A stretch of DNA of 64,000 nucleotides from Wuchereria bancrofti (Eukaryota; Nematoda; Chromadorea; Rhabditida; Onchocercidae): positions 1,302,001-1,366,000 of the forward strand of contig SSBO01000004.1 of assembly GCA_005281725.1 (NCBI GenBank). Direction: 5' to 3'. Under the pieces are notes generated by a model that did not search any database, was not told the origin of the DNA, and was given only the letters and a program-made list of their open reading frames with translations. How positions within the stretch are numbered: position 1 is the stretch's first letter; every line of letters starts with the position of its first letter. The translations under genes were made by a program, and so were the position numbers. This document shows positions 12,429 through 25,634 of the stretch, piece by piece.

Positions 12429-13828
12429 TTAGTTTGAAAACTGAAGTAATATTCCGACGACGACTACTGCGACAACCAAAGATTGCATCAAAAATCTTAA
12501 ACAGTCGCCAAAAGCACCGAAATTCTTCCAGAATCCATGGTACATTTCTATCAGGCTCGCCGATCTGAAGTTTGAGGAAAGAGTCATAATTTTTCTTTTT
12601 ATAATTTTCAAAGGGAACCCAAAATCTTTTTGCAGAAAGTTTTTAATTTAAAGAAAGAAAACATGACAATAAAGACAGTGAATCTATCAAATGATTTAGT
12701 ATTCCAGAACAAGTCTTTGTATAAAAACCGCACAAATACGCGGCCAAATTAAGGAGATAGCATAGGGAACAATTGTAATTATTAAATTACCGCATGTGGA
12801 ATGTATATGTAATAACGTATATATAATAAATGATTTACTTTTCCCTATTTCTACATTGAGAGTGGGAGAAAAGTCCATCGAAGCTTGACTGTTCTGTGCA
12901 ACCTGCAAATGATCTGTTGCTATTCAATGAGATGTCATATGACTGTCGCCGTTCTGGGACTTTCAAAACTTCGTATGCTGTAGTTAGTTTGACGAATGCA
13001 TCATTTTGTCGTTTTAGTTCCTGGTGATCATTTGAGCAGTCCTTTTTGTCTGGATGTAACTAAATTTCGATTCAGTTCTCTTCACTCTTCACATTCAGAA
13101 AATAATTATGCATAAAACCATAAAAGTATAACCCGGCGGTCATTTTCTTACACATTTTCCAAAAAAAAGTTCCGGAAAGGAATAAACGGTTTCACGATAT
13201 CCAAAAATTTCTCGCCATTTCTGTCATCAGAAAAGGATTTTTCCAAAAACTTTGCAACTTCGCAGCAACAAAACTTTACACCAAACTTCAACACTTAATT
13301 GAAGACGAAAGCTTCATAATTATTGGAAAGAACTCATTATCTTACGAGAGAAAATGAAAGATCTCCTAAAACCCTGTAAAGCATAAAAACTATTCATTTT
13401 ATGAAATTCGATCAGTATATAAATGACTTCTTTTGATCTTTCATAATAAGCTGCCTTAATTTCTGCTTGTGTCGCATCCTTTGAGACACCGAGTATTTCG
13501 TAATATGTAGAACTGCAAATTATTCATGGTTACAGATAGCGTTTGAGATATATATTTTTAGTTATGCGGTTATCATGAATGAAAAAAAAGCTAAAGATTG
13601 TTTTTTAACTCATTACTACCAGCATAAGCTAGAAATAAAATCTGAATAAAAAAGCATGTGAAGTCATATTCTTTACGGAGGGTTACTCGATCTCTCCAAA
13701 AAGGTAAAAAGTTCGTAAATCTGACGAGACACTTTTCCATATGATAGAACAATTGCTGCCTACATGGAAAAAGTTCTAATAATGTTTGTTGCACATTTCG
13801 CTGCCATCGCCCAACCAAAAAAAAACAT
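12429..13828 (-). CDS. Small J-domain protein with C-terminal membrane anchor, 4 exons, about 168 aa
   Basis: HSP40-type co-chaperone that would stimulate an Hsp70. Exons: 13764-13828, 13428-13512, 12839-13059, 12429-12564; phases 2, 0 and 2 match. The J domain spans about residues 24-95: YYEILGVSKDATQAEIKAAY, then the HPD tripeptide in SKELHPDKK across the exon 2/3 junction, then AYEVLKVPERRQSYD. The last exon gives a single hydrophobic segment (LVVAVVVVGILLQF) two residues before the stop. An N-terminal J domain, short linker and C-terminal membrane segment match the DNAJC4/DNAJC30 class. The leader MFFFGWAMAAKCATNIIRTF has basic residues and no acids, so mitochondrial targeting is possible (inference). 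Start ATG 13828; a TTGCAG acceptor ends eight bases upstream. The GTCATT donor of exon 2 is weak. Confidence 0.85.
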
Positions 13829-13835
13829 GAAGGAG

Positions 13836-16626
13836 CTGCAATATTGCAATGTTGGAAAAAGTTCAATTAGTCTTCATTTCACTTCTTTTTGTTGGATATC
13901 CTTTTACCAACATTACTGACTATTAAAAAATACACAAATTAAAATAATTAAAAAAAAATGCACAATTAAAAAACAAACGCTATCAAGCAACAACAAAGGG
14001 TTGCATCATTCATGGAGGGTTACCAAATAGCTCAAAACAAACAAGTAAGTTGAAAGCTATATATTCGACTATTTTTCTCTCGCGAGAGTAATGGAAGAAA
14101 AAGAAGGATGAAGGAGACAACAAATCTCTCGCGAAAGAAAAAAGCGACGGCATTGTAAATCATTAATTCATTCTAAACTAAATATTCTCAATTATTGATA
14201 TCGTCCGATTTCTCTAAAACCCTCAGATATTAGTCACAGTATATCTTCTAGCAAGTCACTCTGTCACAGGCTCCTTCGTTAAGATTAAATTACTTAAGTT
14301 AGCTTTCTGAAAACGACTTTCATCATAAACAGTCCCGCCAATGCAGTTCTAACTTTAGTCTTCTGATCTGAAATATTTCACTGTCGCAGCATGCTACAAA
14401 TCATGAAATGGGTTCTTAGAGGAGGGTGGGATGGGTTGTGATTTAATTGGCAGGTTTTAAATTGATTTACTTAGGATCACCTGTTATTGTGAAAGATTAT
14501 TGTTTGATGTATGTTTTACTGTATTAACATGTATTAACATAGAGTACTCGATAATTCGCCTTAATACGTCTTTCAGAAGACTGATAAACCATTAGTTTAA
14601 TTAAAAGTTATTGATGTTATGTTAGCGTATACTGGACACAGTCTAAATCGATTTGATCTTTCTCAGGATTGTCCGTATATTAAACTTCATCACATAGTTA
14701 GATTTTTGTGTTTGTAACTTAAGACGACAAGGATAAGTGGATTAATCAGGTTGAGGACCGTGATAGGGAATATAACTCATTTGTTCTTTTTCCTAAATAC
14801 GTTCTTCTGCAAAAAATAAAATTTCGTGGGAGAAGTTTAGCACAATTTTGATATAGTCATAACATAATTCTACTTCAAAAATAAAACTACTTGATATTGA
14901 TCTGTCAGACGGATGAATGTAGTACACAGCAGATGTATTGAATCGTAAAGTAGCAGTAATATGTAATGAAATATAAGTAGATAATAATATTGACAATTTT
15001 ATATATGCAACTTTCTTTACATGTACAAATGAAAAGTAAAACATTCCCTGAATATTAAGATTTATGTCTTTCCAAACAAAAACATATGAGATCTAGTCTT
15101 CCTTCCAGGGCGATACGACGTCCTTGTTATGAAATGTTGAAAATAGATGGCGATGTTTACATAATTTGCGACATAAATCTTTTCCTTCCTTTAAGACATA
15201 GATTGGTTCTATTCTATTCATTCTATTTCGTTATGCTTTATCACATTGCCATATCGCGTCATCGAGACTCATAAATCAGCAGTTTACATAGTACACTTCC
15301 GATAGTAATCATTTCCTTGAAACAACTTATACAACCTCTAAACAGCAATAAATACATTGAGCTTTTGGAAATCTCTCAACAATTAAAATCACTTTGTTTT
15401 TTTTTTGTTTTTTTGGATGAACGGAATTTACTTATCAGTTTAGTGAATCAGTTTCCATTTAAATTACAGAAAAGACTAAACAAGCATTTTATCCTATACT
15501 TTTATTTCATTTGTCATTTTTGAATAGCATGAACACTTTTCATGACTTTTTTGAAGTGTTTCATTGATAAATCGTTAATCAATTATTGAGGATACTAAGT
15601 AAAGTATAGAAATAAATAAATAAACAGTTGCAAAGTATTAACTAGTGAAGCATTTACAATGTAATTTGTAAATCAGTGGAAAAGGAGGAGGATTCAGCTT
15701 TGATTCAAATTTGGAATTCCTTGGATAGCATAATAACTTTAGAAATTATTACTACTACTCAAGGAATCGAACTGATATAAAAATTATGATTCTTATTAAA
15801 TAACTTAATAATCGAAGTATATGGCAGGATTGAGAATGATTTTATTTGCAACAGTTGTATGATACTGGATTTCAAAAATCGAGTCATTCAAAGTTTTTAA
15901 GCAGGGTGAGATTTCCCAAACAGATACAAACTTTTGCTCGTAAGATCAAAAGCGTTAATTACTCATGAAAAATCTCATTCGCATTTTAAATGAAATTTGA
16001 CTTGAGAAGAAAATAGAAATGTCAAGCATTGATGACATCATCTTTTGTTGGTCTCGTTTGAATAGAGTGACGAAACAGTTCAATTCACTCTGATCACTTG
16101 ATCTACATTCATGTCTTTTCACTGCAACGTACATTTCGAAAGACCATTACTGTCACTGCTAAGACAGTACAGAGTGCTATCTGTAAAATTTGTTCTCTTA
16201 AATTTAATTCAAATATTTAAAAAGCTAAATAGAAGCCAATTTATCAAAATTGATTATTGATTACATCTTTAGCCTTTACGTTAGACACAAATTTTTTTTC
16301 TGTTTATGTGGAGCTAATATTTTCAACATGTTCCAAAATGAACATTTATAAGTTTTTCAGTGAAATCTAACTTTTTCTATGAACTAAGATAAGTTAGTGT
16401 GAAATTCTAAATTTTTCTGTAGGGAAAATAAGAGGAAAATTATTCCATTGGGCTTGCTTTCTTTGAATGTCATGATTTGCAATTCAATTCTCTCACATTT
16501 ATTAAAAAATTTCACTCTTTGTATGAATAATTCACTGATTTTGCTTAATAAGATAGGAGGAAATTTCTAATATTCAACATTTCATGACGAGTAGTTCTGA
16601 AAGATTAAAATAGTTATTAAAATAAG
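13836..16626. other. Intergenic; upstream region of the J-domain gene, no gene seen
   Basis: Only short chance frames. The part near 14077-14140 is less AT-rich and carries two CTCTCGCGA elements about 250-300 bases upstream of the J-domain start. Confidence 0.55.
14077..14088. promoter_or_regulatory. CTCTCGCGAGAG palindrome plus a related copy at 14126-14137
   Basis: Perfect 12-base palindrome containing TCTCGCGAGA, a motif known from animal core promoters. A second near copy (CTCTCGCGAAAG) follows 49 bases on. Position, about 250 bases upstream of the J-domain start on the minus strand, suits a promoter element; the role is inferred. Confidence 0.35.
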
Positions 16627-19600
16627 TCAGAAAAAATTTACCAAAATAGCTAAGAGAGCGATCAGAACAAAAAAATCCCATGTTACACAAACAATGTCAT
16701 CATGATTCATTTCATTAACAATCTCTTCCGAAGATTTATGACATCCTCTCCTAAATTATCACTATCGAAATATAATACAACAAACTATTCATATATTTTA
16801 TTCGTTACCAAAATGTAGAACATCAACTTAACCTAGCAACTAATTACATGATCAATTAACAACTTTTACAGAGCGATGTGCTTAGATATATATGTGTCCC
16901 AAAGTTTCATGCATTATTCCTCCGAAGATCTGCTTTCGGCTAGAACAAAAGGAATAGCAGATGAAATTAAGAACTTACTTTCGAAATTGCCTATCGAAGT
17001 CCCGAATTTCGAATTGTTGCGAAACGGCGTCTAATATTAGTGCTTCATCGTTTTCTATTATATAAAGTAAATCTCTCCTGTAAATTTCCTGTAGAACATA
17101 AATACCCATTCCTTTCATAAAATGATTTACATCCTAAATGATAACTACTATATCTACAAGCCGTCATACTTCGCATACTTTATAGGAGGAAAATAAATTA
17201 AGCCTTGTCATTTTCATCCATTAACCTAGACTAAGTTTATAATCATTATTATTCTCACCACTACTCCCGCTTTTCTCTTGGAAGAGAATGGTACTAAATT
17301 ATTCTTCCGTAATTATAAATTGCTTCTTAAACAAAACAACATACTGATTTCTACGATTGCTAGGACAACTTGGTTTAGGACATTGATGAGCTTTTGATGG
17401 TAATAAGCTTATTTGACATTGAAAATATACGTAAGGTTTCTCGGCGACGCCAAAAACAGATACGTTTTGTTCAACATTCATCTGTAAAAAAGGGAAGTTT
17501 CAGTTTCACTGAAATGAACGAATGGAACATTTCTTCTTTCAAAATCATAAGTTCGAATTTTATATAAATGTCATTCTCCTAAAAACTGCAGAATCTTATT
17601 CAAGTAGAATTCATCCCCTCAATAATTCTTTATGAAAAAAGTCTTAAGAGAAAAGAATGTATACATTGTCAATGTAGATCAGATCTGGAAGTACGGTACT
17701 ATCTGTTGAACATCCTTGATTATCGATAAGCTGATGCTTTGAATCACTGGCTATCAAGAAACAGTTAGTGATAACAAGACATAAATCTTGATCCGAACGA
17801 ATGCTACAGGACCAACGGTGACGGACCATTTCACCAATAATCGCTTCATTCACAATCTCATTGTTTTTCAAGTTTCGTATCTGATATTCACACTGTGGTA
17901 TTGACGTCGACCCTCGGAAAGCATCTAGAAGGAGAAAAAAATTAAACTGAAGTAGTATCGCATAACAGATCTACTATAGATATTGCGATGATTGCAGATT
18001 CTGCAAATGCATAATTTACAATTATTTCTAATTAATTGGGTCTCAACTCATTTTAATTTATCAGACATGTGAAAATAAAAGAAATTTTACCAGTGGAAGT
18101 GGTAAGAGGTGCGACTGATCCTGGAAATAATGACTGATCTGACGCTCGAGTATGTAAGCATCGCAAAAGATAGACTCGATCGCCGGCGGTAACGTAATGA
18201 GGATGAAATGATATTAGCACTGACGTTGCCACTATTACACCTGCTGGCCTTAATGACCTGAAAAAGAGTAAATCACAAGACTCTAATATCATATGTATTT
18301 CTTTAAGTTGATTTAATTTTACCGTGAAAATTTTCTTGAAGTGTTCAGAAGTACAATTTAGGCGTAATTTCTGAGATGAAATTTATAACAATTAAGTTTT
18401 TACTATATTTCTTAAAAGACTCGATAATTTTATAATATTTCTTAAAAAAACTCATTACACATTTATTTGGATATTCAAAAAATTTTAGTGTTTATTTTTC
18501 TTTCCCATTTTTTTAAAGGTTCTGTTTGAAATAATGTTAATAAAAAGGCAATTCCAGTTGATTATTTCACTCATTAGTTCATAAAGTTTCATAACTGACA
18601 ATTATATAAAATTAGGTTTTATTAAAGGATACCAGTCTCATACGGCTGTTATAAATGAAAATTTGTTGGAAATGTTGTTTAAGAATTACTCTAAATTTCA
18701 AAAGAAGATGCAGGAACACGCAACTTTCTCAACAAACCTCTTTAACAATACTCATTTCTGTCTTTTTTCCGAACTGAAACTGTTAATGAGAATAACAGAT
18801 TTATAATGAGAGGAATATACGTAGTTATTAGCCAATGGGTGCTAAAATTTGCATAATGAACCAGCAAATAAGGTTAAAAACTATAAGCGATGCTTTGAAC
18901 AACAGTATATGTTATATTTTAACTCACTTCTTTAATGATCACGAAATAATTTAAAGTCCGGGGATTTTTATCCGTCATTCAGTTAAATCAATTTTAGTAC
19001 AAAATCGTAAAAAGCTTAAATAATTGAAAGAATGTTTGGAAAATTAAAAATGGCTCTTTTCGTTCTACGATGGGCGCATTTCAGTTATTTGAAAAGTTTC
19101 TTTAATATAAAGAAGTAGGGAAAAGCTTGCGATTTCCCTCTTCCTCCTCCTCCAACTTCAGAGATATTTTTATGATTTCTTTCTTAAAACATGCCTCTAA
19201 GACTTGTTCATCATTTCGTTCCATTATTCTCGCCACTAAGCCTTTCTGCACATGCAATACTTCTATGTTTGATGCAGTAGAAAGGATCAAATTCTGTAAC
19301 ATTAATACCACGAAGACGCAGAAATGTCGATAGTGTGCGAGGGAGAAGTTCAGTCGAGCATAAAAACTTTCTCACCGCCCAGTTCTTCTCATCAATTAAT
19401 TTCCCAAAATAAGGAAGTAAAATGAATAGCTTTTATTGCTGTATATTACTTCATTCTATAGACTGAGAAACTTTATCACTGAAATAAAATTTAATGTGTT
19501 GACAATTAAATGTGTGAGTAGAAAGATATTTTTATAATTTGTGAGGAAATTTTACCGAAACATTTACTACAAGATATCACGAAATCTGACATTCAAAGCA

Positions 19601-22402
19601 ATTAACACTGGTTATCAAATGTAGTAAGGAAAACAAAGAAGACTTCCCTTTTGTAAATTTTTTTACACAAGCAAATTTTTTTTAAATTACTATTTAGAAG
19701 CAAAATTTGGCTTTCCAACAGGTTTCTATTACTTTCATTGTTAGAATTTTCGGCCCATTATTTCACTTTTCTCCTGGATTCATTTTTAAACCTTTTAAGT
19801 AGAAATATAGATTTTCCTAGTAGCCTGCAAAATTTTCGTTATTTCAAAATCTCAAAAGTTATTCGTCAAAAAAAAATTGATCATTTAAATAAGCTTCTAT
19901 TTAAAATTAAGGAGAAACTAGGTTTTCTAGTTTAAAGGCAGTAGAATATCTTAAATGAAAATCTAACTTCAGCAGTTTTTAAATTTGAAAAATCATTTAT
20001 TTCTAGCGAATAAAAATAATGAATGATATCTTTTTGGAATAGATTTGATAAAATAAATATTTATGAAATGCATGGTTTATTGATGAACGTGAACTATCTA
20101 ACAACTTCGACCAACATTTTTCAGCAAATAATTACGGTAAGATACGAATTAAATATCTTATTAAATATTCATGATTGCTAGTTGAAATTATTAAATGTTA
20201 AAATGAGTAAATGTCAAACAACTCTGGCAGCAAAATAATTTGTTCAAAAGGATTGAATGAGTAAAAAGTGTTAATTAATCGAGTTCATTAATAATGAAAA
20301 AGTTTCAAATAATGTTTTGAAAGACTTATCATTTCAACTTTGTGAAAGAAGATTTCAAAACAAAGTTGGAGACGAACTAACCTTGTCCTGCTCACTTGAC
20401 AGTCCTGATGTGGGATGAGCAGTTCTATTTGATTATCTGTCACCAGTACCTGATAGCAGAAACGATTCGGCGCATGTCGTACATTTATATGACCAACAAA
20501 GGTCATGTTTGTTCTCCATTTCACATATATTGCATCTGCTGAACAGCTAAAATGATAATGACCCTAATAAGTTAAGGACTATAAAAGAAATCACTATCTG
20601 AAGTGGTCGAAATTTTAACTAATTGTAGGTGAACAGAGTGATCCTAGCCAATATTCAGCATTTTAATAAGCGATATATTGAATTCCTACCTATATTAAAA
20701 ATCCTAAACAATTGTTATCAAATCTTGTAAAGTTAATGATTTAATTTGATTTTGATTAATAACTGCTCATCCCTATGATTTTCTCAGTTTTTTAAGAATT
20801 TTCGGAAATGTTCAAGTTTGCAATCTCAACAAATATATTAACTTCGATGAAATTATGAGTTTCTCAAAGAAAAAGAACTTAAATGATTTCGAAAAAAGAG
20901 ATAAATGAGTCTGAAATTTGTTGAAACGATTAGAAAATGGGCAAAATATTCTTTCATTTCATTTTCTTATTACTTTCACAAAGGTTTTAAAAAAATATTC
21001 AAAAACATTGTTATGGTGGTACTATTATTAACTATCTCTTTTCATGGGTCACTTCTATACTCATTTTTGAATACGTTTAAATTTTAAATGACTCCCAATA
21101 AAGCGCTGATAAAATGGCGTTATCGGAAGACTCGTGAAAGTTTCAAAATGACAAAAAGTTCAAAAATATAGAATAAATATGTTATGACTTTTTCATTTAC
21201 TTCATATCATTTCTGCCAACACACTTTTTACTCTTTCCTTTTCCGGAAATTTCACTTTTCTTTACTGTTAACTTTTCCTCTCATAACAAATTCACAATAA
21301 ATTCCTCTCAGAGTTAGAAAATTCGTCATCGCTCTCCATCTTAACGTCTAACATGACAACTGTATAATACCAGAAACATATTTAGTATTATCTCAAATAC
21401 ACGATTTACATTCCGAGATAAAAATCGACATAAAAACCTGTTTTGACTGATGTTTCACATAGAATTCGACAAGAGTATAAGAGGCGCGAGAATTTCATCT
21501 ATTAATTTTTTCCAAATTTAACAAGCAAATGAATAAATATGCAAAACCGAAACATTAATAAATGGAGAAAAATCAAAATATCAATATTTTACCTTCAAAG
21601 TAAGCTTCTTAAAACTTTGATAAGAGGCTTAAAGTATTGGAATGAAAGGTTTATTTTTATTCTTTTTTACTAAAATTTTAATGCTATGTTAATTTTGATG
21701 ATATAAAAATTCATGTATTTTACAAACAAATTTCAAAAGAATGCAATCATTAAAAACTGCAAACTGCGTCAAACCATCTTATCGAATTCAATTTTTTATG
21801 CTTCTTTCATTCGTATTTCAAAATATAATTCTTAGAGATTTCAATGAAGTTTTACGCACTTACTGCTTTTTTGTGAATCTCTAAACATGATCCGAAAGAC
21901 TGATAATAATGGATCTTCATTATTTAATCATTACATTGAAGAGATTCTGGGTTGATAAATGTGTCGTTGAGTTGAATATCGGAATGGCGTATGAACAATG
22001 GAAAGGATATCTTGTCATAAATCTGCGCAGAGCAAACGAGCAAAAAAAGCCAAGGGAAAAGGAATAGAGTTGGGCTAATGTGCACTTTTTTGCAAATTCC
22101 CTAGAACATAATTTTTTTCTAACAAGAAGGACACAAAGAAAAAGCAATAAATTCGATTAAGGTAGGAATCAAACAAATAATCTTTTGTTTCACAGCAATA
22201 ACTGTACAGTAAGTAATCGATAATCGTGATAACCTGATAACCGGTATCATTCTTAGTTTTTTCTTCAAACTCAAAACAAAATGATTTCTACTAACCTGAT
22301 GAATGGCTCCCCAATGATTTCATTTGCGAATAAGACAAATGCATTTGTTGTGAGAATATAAATAGTTGCTAGAATATGTTGTTGCTCTGAGGTATACGGC
22401 AT
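16627..22402 (-). CDS. Cuticlin-like ZP-domain membrane protein, 7 exons, about 352 aa
   Basis: Extracellular matrix protein of the cuticlin (CUT/CUTL) family, which polymerises through a zona pellucida domain in cuticle layers such as alae. Exons: 22296-22402, 20382-20546, 18091-18257, 17665-17924, 17345-17481, 16979-17077, 16627-16750; every junction is in phase. A signal peptide (ILATIYILTTNAFVLFA) is followed by the ZP start GEPFISCSADAIYVKW with HAPNRFCYQV and HQDC. Next come VTAGDRVYLLRC, RHRWSC, VITNCFLI, LIDNQGCSTD with VLPDLIY, and VYFQCQISLLPS with CPKPSC. A basic RQFRKR stretch may be the protease site before the C-terminal membrane segment (DFFVLIALLAILVNFF, ending at the stop). 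Introns 1 and 2 are about 1.7 and 2.1 kb, unlike the compact genes nearby. Start ATG 22402 is the first in frame before the signal peptide. Confidence 0.9.
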
Positions 22403-25400
22403 TTTCAGAACAAAATCTAGTGATGATGATGAGAAACGGTAGGTGATATTAGTGAAAGCAGCGATATAAGTAACAATGACTTGAAATAGAATGCTAATAT
22501 CTCTATTAACAACAAGTTAAAAGATTTTACAGCAGAAGGAGAAGATAATGCTTCATGCATCAGAAACGAAAAATGTTAGTTGAATTTTCTCCAACTAATA
22601 TTAAAGATTATCTTCGGAACTGTTTTCATCAAACAGGAAAACAGAAAGTAATCGAGATCGTTAATATTTTGTTAAATATTTGTTTCTATCAGTTAGCAGT
22701 AAGGTGAATTTTAGTAGTGCAAACAATACTAGTAATAATAGTAAAATGATATGGTATGATAGGCAGTAAAATGATTTCTATTATTATCAGTAATATCAGT
22801 ACTGATATTAGCAGCAATAGCAGTAGTAGTAATAATAATAAATGAATAACATGATATATCAGAGTGTTTATTAGCCCCTCAGGGATATAACCAGAATCCT
22901 AACATTCCTGACTGATACCAGTTCTAGAGAGCAGCAAATCTGTCTCTTCATCGTTTCTAAAATTTGAGAAGGTGACAGCAGCAGACGGCAAGACATGTCC
23001 TTTTCCTCGGCAATGTGCCCTTCCCTCAGCCATTCATTCACCCGATCTGCCTACTCCAATCTCTGGGACCAGCAGACGGCCCACCCTCTGTTGTTACGGC
23101 TACAACTGATTTCACTTCAATGATGGGACACTACTCAAAAATTTACTAATTTTTTTCACAACTAAATTCATTCTCTTCCGCTTCTTATGAACAGAACAAA
23201 TCTGGATTTGAAGCATTCCATGTCACACACAAGAGAAGAGTCGGACAAATGTGACTGCTGGTGACAATGCTACTAACTCTCACTAATACATTCTCTGGTT
23301 TCTGCACTTTTACTGAATGCTACTGTTGAAAAGAAATGAAGAAGATTCATCGCATGTGACAAACGAGCTAATCATTCGAAAATGTACCACAAATCATAGA
23401 CCACTAATTATCACTGAACTTTAACACTTCTTATTCTCAATGTATACCTGATTTGAAACTAAATTTCTTAATTTTTTATTGAATCAATTTTTCAAATTTC
23501 TTAGTTCAAATTATCTTCAAGAATTACTTAAATTTATCAAGATATTGCTTTGGCTTTTCGAGAATAATTCATTTCTGTGTCCTTATTTTAATTAGGTTTC
23601 AAAATCTAAAACGAAAATTTTTCCCACTCACAAAAATTTAACATTAATATAAACATTGTGATACGCCACAAAGGATAAAATGAAAGATGCGAGCATAAAG
23701 AAAAAAGTAATAATTTCCCCAAAATTGGAATCCATTTGCTTCTACTATTGATGAAAGTCACTTTTTTGTTAGTCATTTAAAAGCTCATTTGAAATATTCA
23801 GAAGTTGGATTAAAATAATTTTCAGAAGAATGGCTATGACTATCACTTTTCTATATCGATTGTGCTGTTGCTGAAGAGGACCTTAAATTTGGCTTTTGAC
23901 TTTTATTTGCTTAAATTGAGTAATTCACTTAGCTCTAAAAATTTAACCAATTATACTTTGAATGGTGTACAAACGATGTGATAATTCAATTTTAAAAGGA
24001 GGAAACATTTTGCCTATTATTAATACTAATTTTATTCTTCAAGACTGATGCCAAAATGCTTGAATTGTAATTTCATATATACAAATGCATGGGAATAATG
24101 ATGCTAGTAAAAATTGTTTCATTTTTTCTGGGATTTTTCATTTTCGAATAAATCTGCAATTAAACTTGCGGTAGTCAGAAAGTAATATACGACAATTAAA
24201 TTATTGACTATTATTTATTACCAGCCTCTACCTATCACAATAAAATGTGACAATTATGCATAGACAAACCATTCTGCTCCATTATTGCATATAGATGTCG
24301 CATTTCTAAGGCAGATGTCTTTACTGTTTTGCTTCACTCAATCTCATTTCTAAACATTTTTGAGAATGAAGGAAATGAAAAAGGAAGAAAGATGGCAACA
24401 AAAGGAAATTAATTCTTATGCGGTCTGTTTGTGCTGAAAAATTAAAGCAAAAAAATTAGAGGATAAGAGCAAAGTAGATAATGACAATTGATATCTTCGT
24501 TTAATATCCATCCTGAACTAAACTAAGCCAAAAAATGATGAGTTGCATCATTCATTTTGCCCTGATCCTAATTTTTTTCTTTGTTGATGTAACTACGAAG
24601 TAATTTTACAAATCAAAAACCGTTGATTTTTGAGTTTCATCTTTTTATCTTGAGGACAATTTTTATTGTAATTTAACAAAATTATTTACTTAATGGCTGA
24701 CATTATCCATAGTTTTTGACTTCAGAATGTTAAAAAATGAGTCCTACTTGCATGATATTTTATCGTTGCATTCAATATGAAACATTTCAGTTTTTTCTTT
24801 AATTTGAAGTGCAAACGTTTTCAAAAACATTTGCATAATTTTCCGATATAAAATTGGAAATCTTGAAATATAATATCAAGATTTTCTTTCCTTGCAGCTA
24901 ACTGTACGATGAATTTATTGAGACCCATTTAATGATTTTGTTATTACACTTCACAAACTAGTAAACGCACTGAGGGTTTTGGTGTTTAATCCATTTCACT
25001 TGTTTTCTTCTAGTGAAATGAATATTTTCTTTGTTTTCCGTGACTAAAAATTTGTCTTATTTCAACATCAAAAATAATTTTAAGATAAAACGTTGAAAAA
25101 GCAAAATTACTGCCAGAATTAATTAGTGTTGTAAAACTTCCTACATTGTATAATGATTTGGAAATGAAGCAGTTAAGATTTGCATACAAATTTATATAAA
25201 ATATAAATTGATTATTTTCTAAATTTTTGAATCCCATCATTCAACAATAATGGGCTCGACAATTTGTAGTTTCAAAATAGTGCAGTGTTAAAAATTTGAT
25301 ATTAGGACAGTTTTTAGATCAAGAATGAAAAAAACTTTTTTTTCTTTAAATTCTTCTTGCTTCAAATTTTTTTCCTTTAAATCTCTTTAAATTTTTTTAT

Positions 25401-25634
25401 GGTATTAAAATTTTTTATATTGAATCAGGTGAGTTTTTAAAATTATTTCATGAAATATTTTCTTATGAAATGTCTAAAATTTTGCTTGCTGACTCGTATT
25501 ATCTAATGGATCCATTACATGGTTATTTTTTAGTGTGATGAACATTTGCACTTCGATTTTTGAACTTCCCTTCCGGCAATTACTTCGACAAATGCAATCA
25601 ACAACTGGTTTTTGAGCAATCTCTCTTGTTCATC
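22403..25634. other. Intergenic between divergent genes
   Basis: No exon recognised. It holds the upstream regions of the cuticlin gene (minus) and of the secreted-protein gene (plus). Contents: a degenerate trinucleotide tract (22728-22844) and a locally GC-richer stretch of about 250 bases (22870-23110) in which GCAGACGGC occurs twice. Confidence 0.55.
22728..22844. repeat. Degenerate AAT/AGT trinucleotide tract with a perfect 20-base palindrome
   Basis: Runs of AGT, AAT, AGC and ATC triplets. At 22791-22810 the sequence TAATATCAGTACTGATATTA is its own reverse complement. Confidence 0.7.
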
